This document shows, piece by piece, positions 11,215 through 24,800 of a DNA stretch of 64,000 nucleotides (position 1 is its first letter; each line of letters begins with the position of its first letter). The notes below the pieces were generated by a model. The model was not told where the DNA came from. It saw nothing but the letters and a program-made list of their open reading frames with translations, and ran no database searches. Both the position numbers and the translations under genes were made by a program. The stretch is taken from NCBI GenBank assembly GCA_035582835.1, contig JAYKAV010000289.1:1882853-1946852 (forward strand). Direction: 5' to 3'. The stretch is from Phoebastria nigripes (taxonomy: Eukaryota > Chordata > Aves > Procellariiformes > Diomedeidae).

Positions 11215-11530
11215 GCAGACGAAAAACCAGGGAGGGCCCCCGCCGCGGCGGGGGGGAGCGCNNNNNNNNNNNNNNNNNNNNNNNNNNNNNNNNNNNNNNN
11301 NNNNNNNNNNNNNNNNNNNNNNNNNNNNNNNNNNNNNNNNNNNNNNNNNNNNNNNNNNNNNNNNNNNNNNNNNNNNNNNNNNNNNNNNNNNNNNNNNNNN
11401 NNNNNNNNNNNNNNNNNNNNNNNNNNNNNNNNCGGGCGCGGCGGGGCGCGGAGCGGCGCGGAGCGGCGGGGATCGCCCGCCTCCCCCCGCGCCTGCCCCG
11501 GCCTCGCCGAGCGGGAGCCAAGCGCTAATA
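11215..11530. promoter_or_regulatory. Second CpG-rich island in intron 1, possible alternative promoter
   Basis: GC-rich, CpG-dense sequence flanks an assembly gap on both sides: CCCCGCCGCGGCGGGGGGG before it, and GGGCGCGGCGGGGCGCGGAG followed by GCGCCTGCCCCGGCCTCGCC after it. It is about 2.8 kb downstream of exon 1. CpG islands inside first introns often mark alternative promoters or enhancers. No splice donor was convincing, so no alternative exon is called. Confidence 0.45.
11262..11432. other. Assembly gap (171 Ns)
   Basis: The bases are undetermined inside a very GC-rich stretch, a typical dropout of short-read sequencing. Reading frames that cross it are not interpretable. Confidence 0.99.
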
Positions 11531-14500
11531 ATAATATGGGGGCGGGAGGGGGGTGAACGATAAATAACAACAGGGCTCTCTTCTCCAAGGAGCCCAGGTG
11601 CAGCTGAATGGGTTTGGGCCGGATCCTTTCCCGCTGCAAACCCGCTGGTGCGTACGGGAGTTCTGCTGAGGATCTGGCCCGATACACGCAGGAATCTTTT
11701 TCCCGGTGATGAAATGCAGCTACTTCTGGGACAGAGCCCAGCAGCTTTTCCGTGCCAGCAAATACTACAGGGGAAGTGAAAAATCACTTCATGCATTGAA
11801 AGTGCAGAGATGAACTTAGTGAAGCAGAATATAAATTACCCAGAGTTAGGTAGCTTGTGCCCTGTGGTTTGATTTACACCATCCCTCTTGCAAAAGTATC
11901 ATGAGATTTTTAACAACCGTAAGGACCTTGGCCCATTTCCTTCCAGGCCACACAGAGCAGCTTCCCAGGAAGGGAGAATANCCATGCACAGAGAGATCTG
12001 GCTTCTAAATAGACCCATGGACCATGGTCTGATCCTGCAGTTCTTCCTCTTGCCTGGAAGATGGCTGCCGCACGGAGCAGGATGCTGAGTTACCAAATGG
12101 TGCTGAGCTGAGTCAGAGCAGAGCATCTCCTCCCAGCTATATGCGATACCACAGAGTATTCTCGGATGCCAGGGGAGGTTTTTCCCTGCTCACTGTGCCT
12201 CTGCACTGCCACATCCAGCCGACCTGCTGGGACTGGAGCTCGGCTGGACAGGGCTGCAGCAGGCTGCGGCTTGTAATCAGTGTGGAAAAGGGAAACATTA
12301 TCAAGCAGAGAGGCCTGGGGAAGGAAACTGGATACATTTACTGGGTTCTTCTGTCTGGAGGGAGTCAAAGATGGGCAGAACTGGACTAGACAAATGAGGT
12401 GACATTCAGAAGGGTTTGAGTGTAGGCGTAGAATAGCAGTTGCTGACTTGCCGGGCTAAGCTGTACTGTTTCAGGGAAGAAAAAGTGCTAGGACTAGTGG
12501 GAGGGAGGAATGGGAGACACAGCAGAAATCAGAGGAGCAGCTGATTTAGACTGAGCTGAAGACAATTGAAGGACTCAGGTTTACTTCGGGGATGCTGGAT
12601 CAGATCCTAAGTGAAGATGGCATAAATTGGGCATAAACATAACATTTTGAAAGGAGCTAAGAGTCAGGCCCAGGATTCCCTCTGTGGTTGGCTTGGGGAG
12701 TTTAATACAACATGTCTAAACCTTTGCAGCTCCCCGCTCAGTGAGCTGTTTTCTTGCAGCCTTGAGGCAGGACCTGCAAGCAGCATCACAGGAGAGAGAG
12801 AAAGACGCTTATTTATTTTTGCTATTTGTTCTTCTGAAGTCATGTGCTCTACATCCATTTTATTGTTGCCTATAAGGCACAGCTGACAGAGCTTAGCTAT
12901 GCACAGCGCTGTTGCTGTGGCTGCTGACAGGCCCGTTCGGAGCTCGGTGCTGGGTGAGAGTGGTACCCGTGGCGGCACCAGTGCCCCTGCGGCTCTGGTG
13001 ATGGCATGTCTCTAGGTGTTGACATAGCATTCCCCAATGCTTGAACTCTCATACACACGATTCCCTGCTCCTATTTCAGAAAAACAACTAGTTGCACTGC
13101 TGATGGATCACCTCTTACACTGGCAATAGAAATAACAGTAAGTCAGAGCAGCAGCGACTGATCGGAGCAAATAATCTCAAAGAGCTTCAAATGGTGGCCT
13201 CCAGAGGAGGACAGAGTGAATAGCCTTTGCCAGACACATACTGTTGTTGTTCGCTGTTTATATTGGTGATAGAAATGCTGGGCAGAGGTAGAAACTCAGG
13301 TGCCAGGAGCACCAGTATGGCTTTCAAGCCCTAGAACAAATTCTGTCTGTGTGTTAGCAGTGGGCACTGTTCAATGGAGTATTGCCATCACAGTGACATC
13401 TTTCCTCCCAGAGGTTCACAAATTACAACAAAGCCAGCTCTGGGCTGACACATACCAAGCAATGACACAAAAGCTTGCAAACCAAGCTATGAGAGGTTCT
13501 CACACATAAGAGAAGCTCCAGAAAAAACAATTTGCTCCAGGGCTTTTTGTTGGAAATCAAAACAGAATATAGGAGCAGAGGGAGCTCTTACACTCTCATC
13601 CATTCTCCTGTACTGCCCGATTTCCAGCAGAGTAGCTCTGGTTCTTGCAGTCTCTTCATGCTCTGGTTCTTGCTGTCTCATGGCTATCCTGATAGAAAGT
13701 GTGCTCTTTCAGCTGGTGTTTATAGAAGATAAAGCCTGGAGCCTTACAACAGGTCTTCTTATAGCTTGGACTTTTATATCTATGCATATTACAGCCGAAA
13801 TACATTGTACAGCAAGTACCTGTGAAAAGCTTGGAACCGCTTGCTGTAAATCATCACAGCCTGTCGAAGCCAGGGGAGTTAACTGGCTTCATGGTGAGTG
13901 AGGATCTCTTTCTTAGGATTTGATTTAGAGTGTGATTTAGAACCTTGCCTGCACTCTAGACTCTGCTGTGTCCATCATGATTTTGGATGCAGTTTTGGCC
14001 AGAAGTCCTGAGTCGGCACAACCCATCCCATTTAGCCATCTCTTTACCCTGCTGGAGCTGCGTATGAGGTTGTCAGATACATTGCTAACATTGGAGACCT
14101 TTATAGTAATTTATCCTTGCAGCTGTGAATGCTGACTTGCTAAGCAGGGTGGAAGACAGGGAGGGTGAGCTTTAAAACCATTGCTTTGTGCCGGCAGTAC
14201 ATTCCAGGTGTGGCTGCCAGGACCAGAAGAATAAATAAAAGAAGTTTGTTCAAAAGTTCAGAGCAATAATTAGAAAAGTACAAAGAAACTAAAACTAACC
14301 AAGGAAGGATGGGAGGAAATGAACCGTGACCCTAGGGAGGAGGCTGACGATTCAGGGCAGGCAGGAGAATCAGGACGAGTAAGTGTGAATCTTTAGCTGG
14401 GCTTCTGGGATCAGTAGAATAAACAGCAGTGAGGCAAGCTACGAGTGCCAGAGCAGCCTGGCTGCTTTCAGCATGTGACTGCTCTTCAAGCAGGTACAGA

Positions 14501-16570
14501 TGGTGAGCGGGCAAGCGAAGCCCTCAGACACATGCTGGGGTACATATGTGACTATGGGTCCCTCCTGGCTCAGACCACCTCCTTGCCTAGAATATGAGGA
14601 TGCTAGAGTTATTCCAGGCATTTCTTGCACTGCTCTGCGCTGGGGGAGATTTGCAGTCAAAATCAAATGTGTGTTTTGAGGGAGCAGGGAGAACTTAGGA
14701 GGTACAAGGTGAGACTGAAGAATGCTTGAGAAATACTGAGAAAGTCAAAGGAAAGAACTAACAAAGACAGCATAATGTTTGTGCTAAAATTGTGAAGGGA
14801 GATAAAAAAGCAGCAACAAGGATACATGTAACGTAGCCTTAAGACCAGCAGCTATTTCTAGAATTGCTTATGTCATGTCGTCCAAATTCGGAGTTGCTTC
14901 TGCAAAACAACTCCAGGCTTTGCTGTTTTATGCCTGAGAATGCTGATAATGTGTTTATCTGCCATTTCCACTCTCCTAAAAGAGAACTATAAAGTATTTG
15001 AAAATGATGGTGGGTTGCTGTACCATATTTTAAGCCAGAGAACAGATAAATCCAATCAGCCAGGGAAAAGCCACCAGTTAGGATTCTCCCACAATATTTA
15101 TATGGTGCTGGCTTAAAGTAACCTAATAGAGGTAATTTGAGTTCTCGTAAGTATTTTGATAAAATCCTTTTTGTGCATTTAGAGATACTGGTGTATCAAT
15201 CCTCTTGCTTCTTGGGGAAGAAGAGTTAATGATGAATGCAGTGATTGGAACTGGATGTGTTGCTCAAGGTATTTGTTAGTGACATGGAGGAAGGAGTGAT
15301 ATGTTTTGGTGATGGAGCTGGATTGGGCCTTGTTAAGTCTGGGAAAAACTGGAAAGTGGTCTAACCAAAACAGTAGGACACTGAAAGGATCAGAAAGGCA
15401 TGGATGAGTGCTATCAATCCTGGGATAACTTTTCAGCTGTTTGGGGACGTGCGAAGTCGGCAGTTGTCTCAGGACTGTCATGTGCAGTGTCACCAGGAAG
15501 CCTAGCTCTTGTGGGTATGGCTATTTCTTTATTGAGTTCTTTTATGCTTTTGGCTTTCATAATATTCTGCAGTAATGGAATTAGTTATGAGTTGTGTGCA
15601 AAAGTATTTTGTTTGGGATTTTTTAGATCTGGTACCACATAATTTCCTTGATTGTCTCCAACTTCCTATAGGATGAGAAGGAGTGAATAACCATTTCTCA
15701 TTGTCCATCTCTGGCCTATTTGTGACTGGATAGACTTCAATTCATATGCCTTGTCTAAATGGCATGCAGGCCCCACTTCTGCAGGATATGTAATCGAGTG
15801 CTTAGATATTGCTCAAAGAATATCAAATATAGGCTTGCTTTCAAACGTGTGCTCAAGTGTTGCTGACCCAGTGCAATCCTGACTGCAAAGGGCCTGATCC
15901 TGCAATCTGAATCACATAGACACATTTTTAATTACAGTCCCATGGACATAATGAAACCTGTTTCCAGGATCAAAGTCTAAGCAACAGCAAATTCATACAC
16001 GTGCTGAGTGCAGAGTGAATCATGTTTATGATCCGCCAGAGTTCAGCTTCTTTGTTCCAAAATGCTGGTCAGGAAGGCAGAAGAAATATTCCCCAGGATA
16101 TTATAAAGACTAACATATCATCAAAGGGAGAATCAATGGAGATAGATGGCAAATTAGATGGATACTTGAGACATTAAAAGGAAGGATGGAAAATAGAAGC
16201 GATATTATAATTGAACCATATTAATATATTTTAAATTGCTTTACAAATATTAACAAGTTAAATAAGGAAAGCCTGGAAGTAGTAGTTTATTTAGTCTGGG
16301 AAAGCTAGGAGTAAGAAGGAACATTTGGGTTCCAGTACAAAAGTATATGAAGGTTAGAATGAAAAGTGATCAGAAACATTTTAACGCTTTGATGATAGAA
16401 GAACAAGGGACACATCAAAATTAAAGGGCACAACTTTTAAAGCAAATTAAAAGGAAATAGTCCTTTCTTCAGTGTATATTGAAGCTACACAATTCCCTGC
16501 TGCAGGATGTCGCTGAGATGAAAGTCTGGATGGATTTGAAGTGTAAAAGGCTACATAACTTTGTAGCAAT
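11531..16570. other. Intron 1, second segment
   Basis: This is mostly unique sequence. No exon, RNA gene or clear mobile element was recognised. An undetermined base lies at 11981. A short phrase near 15890 (GGGCCTGATCCTGCAA) resembles wording common in ancient sauropsid repeats but is too short to delimit. Confidence 0.45.
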
Positions 16571-16574
16571 TAAT

Positions 16575-16760
16575 AGCATTTGCAGCTCTGCAATCTAGGA
16601 CAATGGTAATCAGATCTCATGCTTCAAAGCAAAAGCTGACCATCTTCTGGCGTCAGGAAGGACGTTTTCTCTCTGCATAGAAAGAACATAATACGGTTGG
16701 CCAGGTAATATGACTGGATATGGTCGATCCCGCTAGAAGCTAAGTCAGCAAGAGATTAGC
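16575..16760 (+). repeat. Degenerate ancient sauropsid interspersed repeat
   Basis: The phrases ATCTCATGCTTCAAAGCA, then AAGCTGACCATCTTCTGG and GTCAGGAAGGACGTTTTCTC, follow the order of a common old LINE/SINE-type repeat seen in turtles, crocodilians and birds. The copy is worn and its boundaries and family are uncertain. Confidence 0.35.
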
Positions 16761-18879
16761 AAATTGCATCTGTGGGTGCTGGATTAAGGTATTATAAAAA
16801 GGTTTTCATCAATGCCAGACAGAATATCAATCCAACAATCTCTTCTTCTGTGTCAACTCCCACAAAAGTAATTTCACTGATTACAGTAGATGTTGAAGTA
16901 GGACATAAAATGGGTGGTTATAAGCAGCGGCAATGACCCTGAGCTGCACATTTCAGTTTCATCTCTCACCACTGTTATCTGCAGGATGGTGCAGAGCTCA
17001 GATGAGCCTGGAGTCTCCCAGTGCTAGGTACGGTACAGATGCAAGCTCCCTGCCCTCGAGGGCCTGCAGTCCAGACAGAGGAGGAGGAAAAGAAACAGGG
17101 AATGCAGTCACCTCTGCTCTGTACCAGAGGAAGTGCAGCACGAGGCTTGAGGATCAATTCAAATCCTATTAGAGACAGTGGAAGCATTTCAGTTTGCAGG
17201 AATAGGAGCTCGGGCTTGGCCTTGACAGATTTTGAAAATAGTCGGTGGCAAGGTAACGGAACATTTTAGAAAACAGGGCCTTAAATATCACAGTGGAATA
17301 TGCTGAACACTTGGAAAATCAGCCTCCAAGGTGTTTGTAAAATGTCACCTTAAAGAATTTGCCCAAGCTTGTGCAGGAAGGCTGCGGCAGAGATAAATGC
17401 CTGAGTGCATCTAGAGATTTAACTGAACAAGCCTGGTAGGAGTGACAGAGTGGAGAGAGATCAGTTAGGGAGCCCATTAGTGTCCTATCTCCTCTCCCCA
17501 TGTTTTCTCTCTAGTGCCACAGCTCCATGCACCAGAGGGTCCCAAGGTGCCCCCGCCGATGGAGGTCCACCCTGTCTGCCATGTGCCGGGCACAATCCTG
17601 CATCATGCCGCCGTCTTCCACCATCACTGGGACCATGTTGGTGGGAGGAAAGAGGAACTTGCCTTTCTGCATACTCTTCCTCTCATATCGGCTACTTTTT
17701 TCCTGTTGCCATAGACAGGCATTCGGGTGAAGAGAGAACAGGTTGTCGTATACAGACAAACAGGGGTGTACAGCTTCAGCAGGTGAAACTTTCTGAGGGC
17801 CACTTGTCCAAGGCTAAAAGCATCACCAGGTGAGCAGAGAGGAGACTACTCTTCCACAATCAGCTGCACTGGGGCTGAGACAGGTAATAAAACTACGTTT
17901 CCTTGAGAAAGGTGGGAAGGATGAAAAAGCTGATGTCTGTGAGGAAAGCATATACTCTAGATGGAATAAAGCTCTGAGAGAGATGCGTGACTGGGGCTGG
18001 GAGGGAGGGAGAGGAGACCTGGCAGGTAGGAACACAAAGTTCACTGGCAAGGCTAGTGTGTGAATGCTGAGACAAATTGCCACATCAGGACNAATGATTC
18101 CTTTGATTCCTGAATTGCAAACAAGAGAGAGATGTGACGGGCAAGTGCAAATCTGCCGATGAGGTGTTGTGTAGCTGTGATGATTACTGTGCTTATAGGC
18201 TTGGCTGGAAGGGGGAAGGATGGACAAGGGAGCTTTCGTTCTGCAAAATGCATGAGAAAGATGCATGCAAAAAAAATGTCTGTGAGGTAGGATTGCAGTT
18301 TACCTGCATTATTGGAAGATTGATTTCTGATGAAAGGACAAGAGAAGGGAGGGGAATAGAATTTTATAGATGGCAAGAATGGGGATCTGAGCTTTAAAAT
18401 GGCAGTTGTGAGTTAGTATTCTTGAAGGATTGGTTCAAATGTGACTGCAGAGACCAGTGCTAGTTTCTGATTTCCAACCATCTGCATTTAAAAAAGAGGG
18501 AGAGAGAGACCAGCAGACTGGCCTCAGTGCAATTCTGCTGGATTTCCCCCAAGGAATCAGAATTGTCCCTGCATTTCAAGTACCTGGAAGACTTAGAACA
18601 CTGACAAGGCTGAAAGGTGAGGCGAGGGTCGAAAGGGAGAATGGCTGGCAGGAATAAGCAGATTGTAGACTAGGCTGGATAATTCAGGGATCTGTAATAA
18701 AACTGCATGGTGATGGATAGTGAATAAAAGACTATAGGTATATTACAGTTTACGGAGCACAGGACAGATGTGTCTCTAAGGAGACTGCGATAAGGAGTGG
18801 AAGGTAGCAGCGGACCTGGAGCAGCNGCTGTTTTGGGATGCAACAGCACTGTGTGAATAAAGCAGCACCATAGCAAGAC

Positions 18880-18945
18880 AGTTCAATCCCGATGTTGTCA
18901 CCGAGATGTTATATATGACCTTGGGCAGGTCACTTAGGCTGATAC
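18880..18945 (+). repeat. MIR/CORE-SINE-like fragment
   Basis: GTTCAATCCC is followed by TATGACCTTGGGCAGGTCAC, the diagnostic central phrase of MIR-like elements (TGACCTTGGGCAAGTCAC). Only about 65 bp can be followed. Confidence 0.6.
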
Positions 18946-19416
18946 CTTTCAAAAGAGCTTTTTAAATGCATGTGTTTCCATGCATAGGAGCTGAATTTCT
19001 TACAGTCAGTGCTGTGGTTCTGAGCCCTCCATCTCACACAATGTATGTGAACCACTCAGGGAACTCGACTGCAAGTTTGGCATGAGGAAAAATCTGGATT
19101 TTTTTAAGAATTCAGCAATCCGTGTCCTCAGAAAATGTAGCCCCCCAAAGACTGATATGCAGCAGTACTGAGTCTTTACAATTCCAGTGCTGGGCAAAAG
19201 CAGCGCTGGTTTGCATCTAACTCCCCTCCACCCCAGCAAAAAAGGCTTGATATTTAGAAGTCTGGCCTGAATTAATTTCTCTTCTCATTGCCTAAGACCA
19301 CTAATGAAGTTGGCCTTTTACTGGAATACGTAAGGGAAGAATGTGCTAACTGTATCCCTTTCCCTCCCTTGCACGCAGATATGGGGCTTTTACTTACACA
19401 ACATGCACAATGAAGT

Positions 19417-19477
19417 GTGCAAGCGTGCGTGTGCACACACGCGTGCGTGCGCACACACACACACACATATGTGCATT
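19417..19477. repeat. Alternating purine-pyrimidine (CA/CG)n tract
   Basis: About 60 bases alternate almost perfectly between purine and pyrimidine, mixing GTGC, GCGTGCGTG and (CA)n, for example CACACGCGTGCGTGCGCACA. It is a microsatellite with strong potential to adopt Z-DNA. Confidence 0.8.
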
Positions 19478-20354
19478 GTGCTTTAAGAAGCCTGAATCAA
19501 GACTGCTGTTTCAGTGCAGCACATTAGTCTTTTTACCAACTTCAGCATTTGCAGTAAATAGCAATTAATGATAAAGCTGCTTACATTAAAAAGAAGAGCA
19601 GAAGAGGCTGATAAGTCCTTCCTACCAGTGGATTCTCCTGCAGTGCTTCTCATTACTTTGTTTGTTTTCGAGTTTGAAGACAGAAATTTTGTCCATGGCA
19701 TTTTTTTTCTCACTGCTGCTCCTCCAAAGGAGCTCTTCCGTAGAGCCTTGAGACCAGTGAAGTACAGTCCCCAAACCCTTTGTGTCTCAGATAACAGGGA
19801 CACTCCTTTGATGCTGGGGGCATGACCCTCCCTCAGGTGCCATAATAGAGGTGGACAGAAGGGCTGGGGACAAATACACACTCTGCTGCACTTGCGCAGC
19901 ATTGCTGCTTGTCTGCAGACCTCTATAAATAAGATTTGGAGCTGAGGAAAATCAGCAGGAGAGCTGAGATACACTCTGGATTTTATTTTTATGTGTAATT
20001 TTAAAATTCCAGGCTCTTGAAAGAATATAAGGGCTGATTTCCAGCTCAATATTGCAGTATTTTTGTAGTAAGATGCTCAGGATGCCTTTTGCATGCCCCA
20101 TGTGCACGTGCAGAGTGTTTGAGCATGCAGTATCTTCTGGGACAGTGCTGAAGGACTGTGGAAGATGACAATAAGCTGTTGGAGGGTTTGTGCTTGCTCA
20201 TATTGCCCACAACTATATTAATAAAGCAAAATATACCCAGAACTGGGTTTCTTCTTAGTGGAAGCTTGTTTCCTCCTGAAGAAACCCCAAAAGCAAACTA
20301 ATACAAATGCAGTGTCTATATCCAAGGAACGCAGGAGCCACGTTCTTTGACAAT

Positions 20355-20470
20355 GTAGAAACACCCAGAGATATTTAGATACCTAACTCCTACATATGTG
20401 CCTAATTTTCTTTAAATCCACTGGATGCGGGAAGCTAAGCAGGTGATGCTTCCCTAAATACCTCTGGGAC
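20355..20470. repeat. Degenerate ancient repeat, TTTAGATACCTAACTC type
   Basis: GATATTTAGATACCTAACTCC, taken together with the later CTAAATACCTCTGGGA, resembles a very common old sauropsid repeat built on the phrase 'cctaactcccattgaaatc'. The copy is short and diverged. Related wording recurs at 51000-51135. Confidence 0.3.
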
Positions 20471-21137
20471 TGAGATTGCCAGTGGGTGGCTGTGAGCAGG
20501 GTCCTATGCTTGAGAGATCAGACACAGAAACGGATGCCAGACGACGCCTGAGAAGCAGGATCCCTGGTACATGACATTCCCATCCCTGCCTGTCTGTATC
20601 TCATTCAGAGCGCACTTCGGCAGTTTGAATCCGGGATGGCTGATTGCAGGGAGCTATGCTTTTTTTTTGCTTAATGTCAGATGCACTTGGACATCACATG
20701 TTCCAATTTTCTGTAGGGACCTCCTGCCTATTTGGTTACATGTTAGAGATAGTGGTGCTTAAAAAAAAAAAGGAGAACCAAGAGAAGCAAAAAGAAAGAG
20801 TTTAGAGAAACAGGGGGAAAGAAGGGATGCTGTGACTGTCTTAAAACAGGAGTAGATGGCAATTTCTAATGGAAAAAAGTAAATCCAGTCTCTCTCAGAT
20901 TATTTCCNGGGAACTTTTGTCTCATTTTTGACACAAGGATTTGCTCATTTATTTTTCTGTAAATCTAATTATTTTACGTTAAGTTCTCTGTTGAATACAG
21001 GTTTAGACTAGAAGAGAGCAAAGGACTGTGAAAGTCATCAGCTTAAGAAACTCACAGAAACTCAGCCTTGCTGAGATCCCTCATGTTGTTATGAAGATCT
21101 GACAGACAGTTATTGTAATTCCTATTAGGTGAATAAT

Positions 21138-21170
21138 GATTTTTCTTTTTTTTTTTTTTTTTTTTTTCCC
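21138..21170 (+). repeat. T-rich homopolymer run
   Basis: A run of about 28 Ts is broken by one C. It is followed by CCCCAG, which imitates a splice acceptor, but no exon-like sequence follows. Confidence 0.7.
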
Positions 21171-21689
21171 CAGTTTGCTTCTGAAACAAAAAATGAAGGG
21201 AAAAAATTAATTTTAGCAATTCAAACATAAATGCGGTGGAGGGAAGAATGAAAAGGGTTTTTTTATACATGGGACTAGAAAGAAAGGAGAATAGAAAATC
21301 ACTTCAAAGCTTTAAATTTTGCAGAAATGCATAACTTTTTTTCACAACTGTATTATTTCACTTCTGTTCGGGTTTTTTTCATTTCCTTCTAGATCCACTT
21401 TGTAAACATTTCAATATGAAGCATTTAACTTAAGAAATAATGCAGTCATGTGCTTTGATTCTTTTAAATTTTTCCCTTCCCCTTTTTTGACAGTAAGTAT
21501 CTAATGGATTCAACCTGAATTGATAAACATTGTCAGTAATCCCCAAGCACTTTTTTGTGCCTAATTTTAATATGTGTTAAATATAATGTCTCACATCTTT
21601 AGTGCCTATGATTGCAGTTTCCTTTATGCTACACACAGTTAAAGACAATTCATACCTCAAATAACATATACTCAAAGGGTACAGAGCAG

Positions 21690-21810
21690 TGGGAGATAAA
21701 AGGAGAAAATAAAAAGATTTGTCTGAAGTCACAGAGTAAATCAGTAGCAGAAGCATGTAGCGAAGCCTACAGTCTTGACTTCCATTCCCCTGCCCTCTCA
21801 CTAGACTGCA
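21690..21810 (-). repeat. MIR/CORE-SINE-like fragment, antisense
   Basis: ATTTGTCTGAAGTCACAGAG, then CAGTAGCAGAAGCA, and finally a stretch resembling the 'cccagtgccctatccactagac' end (CTGCCCTCTCACTAGAC) follow the reversed order of the MIR-like consensus. The similarity is clear but diverged. Confidence 0.5.
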
Positions 21811-21819
21811 GATTAATTA

Positions 21820-24800
21820 TAAATCTCTTTCTCACCCATTAGATTTTTCTCATGCTTCTTCTACTCCTGCACTTTCTCATTCACACCTTCAATTTTTTGT
21901 TACTTTTCCTTTAATTCAACTTTCCTTACTCTCCATTTTTGCACGCTTTCCTCTTTTCTCCTCCTCTGCTCCTCCTGTAGAAGATTACTACAAAGTGCTA
22001 AGTGTTAATAATGTGTCTTGGCTGTGCCCGCTGCGATGGATAATGAAGGAGCAAGGTGGGTAAAGGAGAAGAGTAGCAAAGACAGAGGGAAGGGAGCGAT
22101 CTGATCTGATTTCAGACTCCAGGTCTGAAGGTGTGCAGGAGGGCAGAGGACCCAGCTGCAAGCTCGGAACCCCTCACTGCAACGGGAGCAAAGTCCAAAC
22201 CAAACGTCTAAGGAGAAGAGCATAAGGGTATCTGAAAAGTGGGACCTGTATCCTCAGGGATACAGGGGCCAAAAGGAGAGCGAAGACTTACTGGACTGGG
22301 AGATGTGTGGGCAAAGGGGAACCAGCAGNTTTCTCCTCTTTGCTGTGACAGGACCTCAAACCTGGGTGTCTCACACTTGATTCATCTGGATGAGGTTGTG
22401 CACAGGAACTTCTAGCGCTCGAGTAAAATCAGATGCGAATATGCATATTCAATCAGACAGGGGTTACGGGTGCTCTCTGCGCACTGGGCATCGCATGCTG
22501 GCAGGGATTAGACCGCCATCTGCTTGGTATGGTGCACATCACAGGGTTGGTACCTGAATCTGGGATGCTGCTGGAACTCCTGCCGATTTCCTCAAGTCCT
22601 GCAGAATAACATTTTTGTCACTGGAGCCTCTGTTGTGTGGTTAATGGACAAATCTGGACAGAGTGTATGGGTTTAGGGAGGAGAGGCATTTAAGGGTCAG
22701 ATAGGAGAAGCGGCTGAAGAATCTGTACTTTGGGCTGATACCTATAGCTCTCTGAGGAATACAGCCCAAGCACACAACAGCTGGTGGGGGGAAACCGTGT
22801 CAATGCCATGGGAACAAAGACGTTGTCTAGCCTGCAATCCAGGCAGGAGGAGGGAGAAAACATAGATGTAAATTAGGAGGAAGCTTCCTTGAGCTGCTTT
22901 GGTCCAAGAATATTATACCAAGAATAAAATGTCCAAGAATAGCTGTCTGTCATTGTAAACAGTCACATTAGACATGATAGATAACTTCAGGCTATGTCTT
23001 CATGAGCACAGTAGACTCTAAATACCCTTCTTTCTTTGGAAAGTCGTTCCAAACACCTTTGATTTCACAGGGATAAGCCAGCTAGTTGTGTTCCTGTTCT
23101 GCGTTTGATTTAACGCTCACAGAAAATTATTTATCTAGCTAGCTATTTATTATCTAATTCCATGGCTGCAGTTGAGGAAAGTCTGTTTATTCCTTTTCCA
23201 CAGCAGTGTCTCTTTCTCCAGCAGCTCTGACTAGCTGCTAGGTGCCCTGGGGAATGTCGAAGCAGAATTAATTAATCATGACCAGTGATGGAGGTGTTTT
23301 TCAGATTTGGATGTGGCCAGCTGATTGCATAGGATCTTTGTGGGAGTCAGGCTGTTGAAGAAGCAAATGCGATGCCTGCTCTGGATTGCTTTCAGACAGA
23401 GTCACTTTGGGAGGCTGCAGAGGCATGTGGGATCTATCAAGCAGTGGGGAAAATCTAGCAGAAGTCAGCTGTGTGCATGCTGGTGGAGGGGACTGCCGTC
23501 TCCCTTTGGCAGGACACTGTGCCAATGAAACTGTCAACTACAGTTTAGCGTGTCCTGTCCTGTTCGCAGCCTGCAAAGGTGTGAATCTTTCAGCATCCAC
23601 ACGAAAGCCTTCTGGGCAAAGCCTTGTTCTGAATGTCCCCTTCGGAGCAGGAGGAGTTGTGATGGCGCCTGGCACATGCCAAACTGGAATTCACCCCTTC
23701 AGCATGCCCACGAGTGATGGCAACGCTGGCCAACTGCACAGGTTGTGCTGAAGCAGCAGTGTTTGTTTTACAAATAGCTCTGAATTCTTCCAGACCCTCT
23801 TCCCTCCTTTGTGGAGCCTAGTAGAGCATGTGCTATTCTTCCTGGTCAGTGATTTCCTCCTGGCAATGGAGAAAGGTCAAGTGTCCACGCCAATTCTTTT
23901 TGATCTGTCAGCAGCCTTCAGATCCTCTGGCAATGAAGGGCTAATGATTTGCAGTGTCTGGCATGGATGGGCAATCTCTCCCTGCAGGAGCTTTCCTCCT
24001 TTCCAAAGAGACTCCACAATGTGGCTTGGAGTAATGAACATTTCCCTCGAGGACTCTTCCAGGGGGTAATTCAGTGCTCAGTTGTACGGTTGCTGACGGA
24101 GGGATGGGGCTACAATATTACGGATGTGCTGATGACAAGGGATAAGATCAACTTTCAAGTAAATAATCCACAGTTTTCAAAATCTATCATCCTCAAACAT
24201 CTTTTTCTGCCTTCAACTTGTTCCATTGTTGCCTAACGCAGAAACAAATTGAGGCACTTTGCTCCTTTCCCACCCCAGAGATGAGGCCACGCGTACAGAA
24301 ATGTCGGCTGGGATGGAGCCATTTGTGGGGCGGGGAGGTGGAAACATCAGCTTTTAATGGAAGTCTCAGACTACAGCAGTACTCACGATTAGCAAAAAGC
24401 TGTAATCTATAGTGACAGGCCAGCTGGAGCAACAGTAGATAACCAGGCGAATCTGCATGCAGATGTGCACTTTGAGCAGCTGCGTGGGGGAATTCAGATT
24501 TCAAACTGCAGTGCCTGGCGGTAGAGGCATGTCCCTTTAAGAGGAAAAGCAGACAGAAAAGCCCCCCGCTACTTTAAATAAACCTCCAAAGGCTGGGGAT
24601 GCTTCTCCTTTTTATTCCCACTGCACAAAACACCATGCTCACCCCTGCGAAGCCCACGTGGTGGTCGGGACGAACCCCTCTCTCCGAGGGGTACTGGCAG
24701 CCTTGCAAGGGGAAGGAGCAGCCCTTACCACCTATTTAAACTTCCTTTTAGCCTGATGAAAGGGAGGAGAAGGGAAACGAGGGTGGTCATGCACAGCCAT

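Noticed and set aside
11101..11796. 231-codon minus-strand frame
   Set aside because: It is held open by the 171 Ns and GC-rich flanks.
21138..21180. Apparent splice acceptor, T run followed by CCCCAG
   Set aside because: Just a homopolymer next to CAG; no coding sequence follows.
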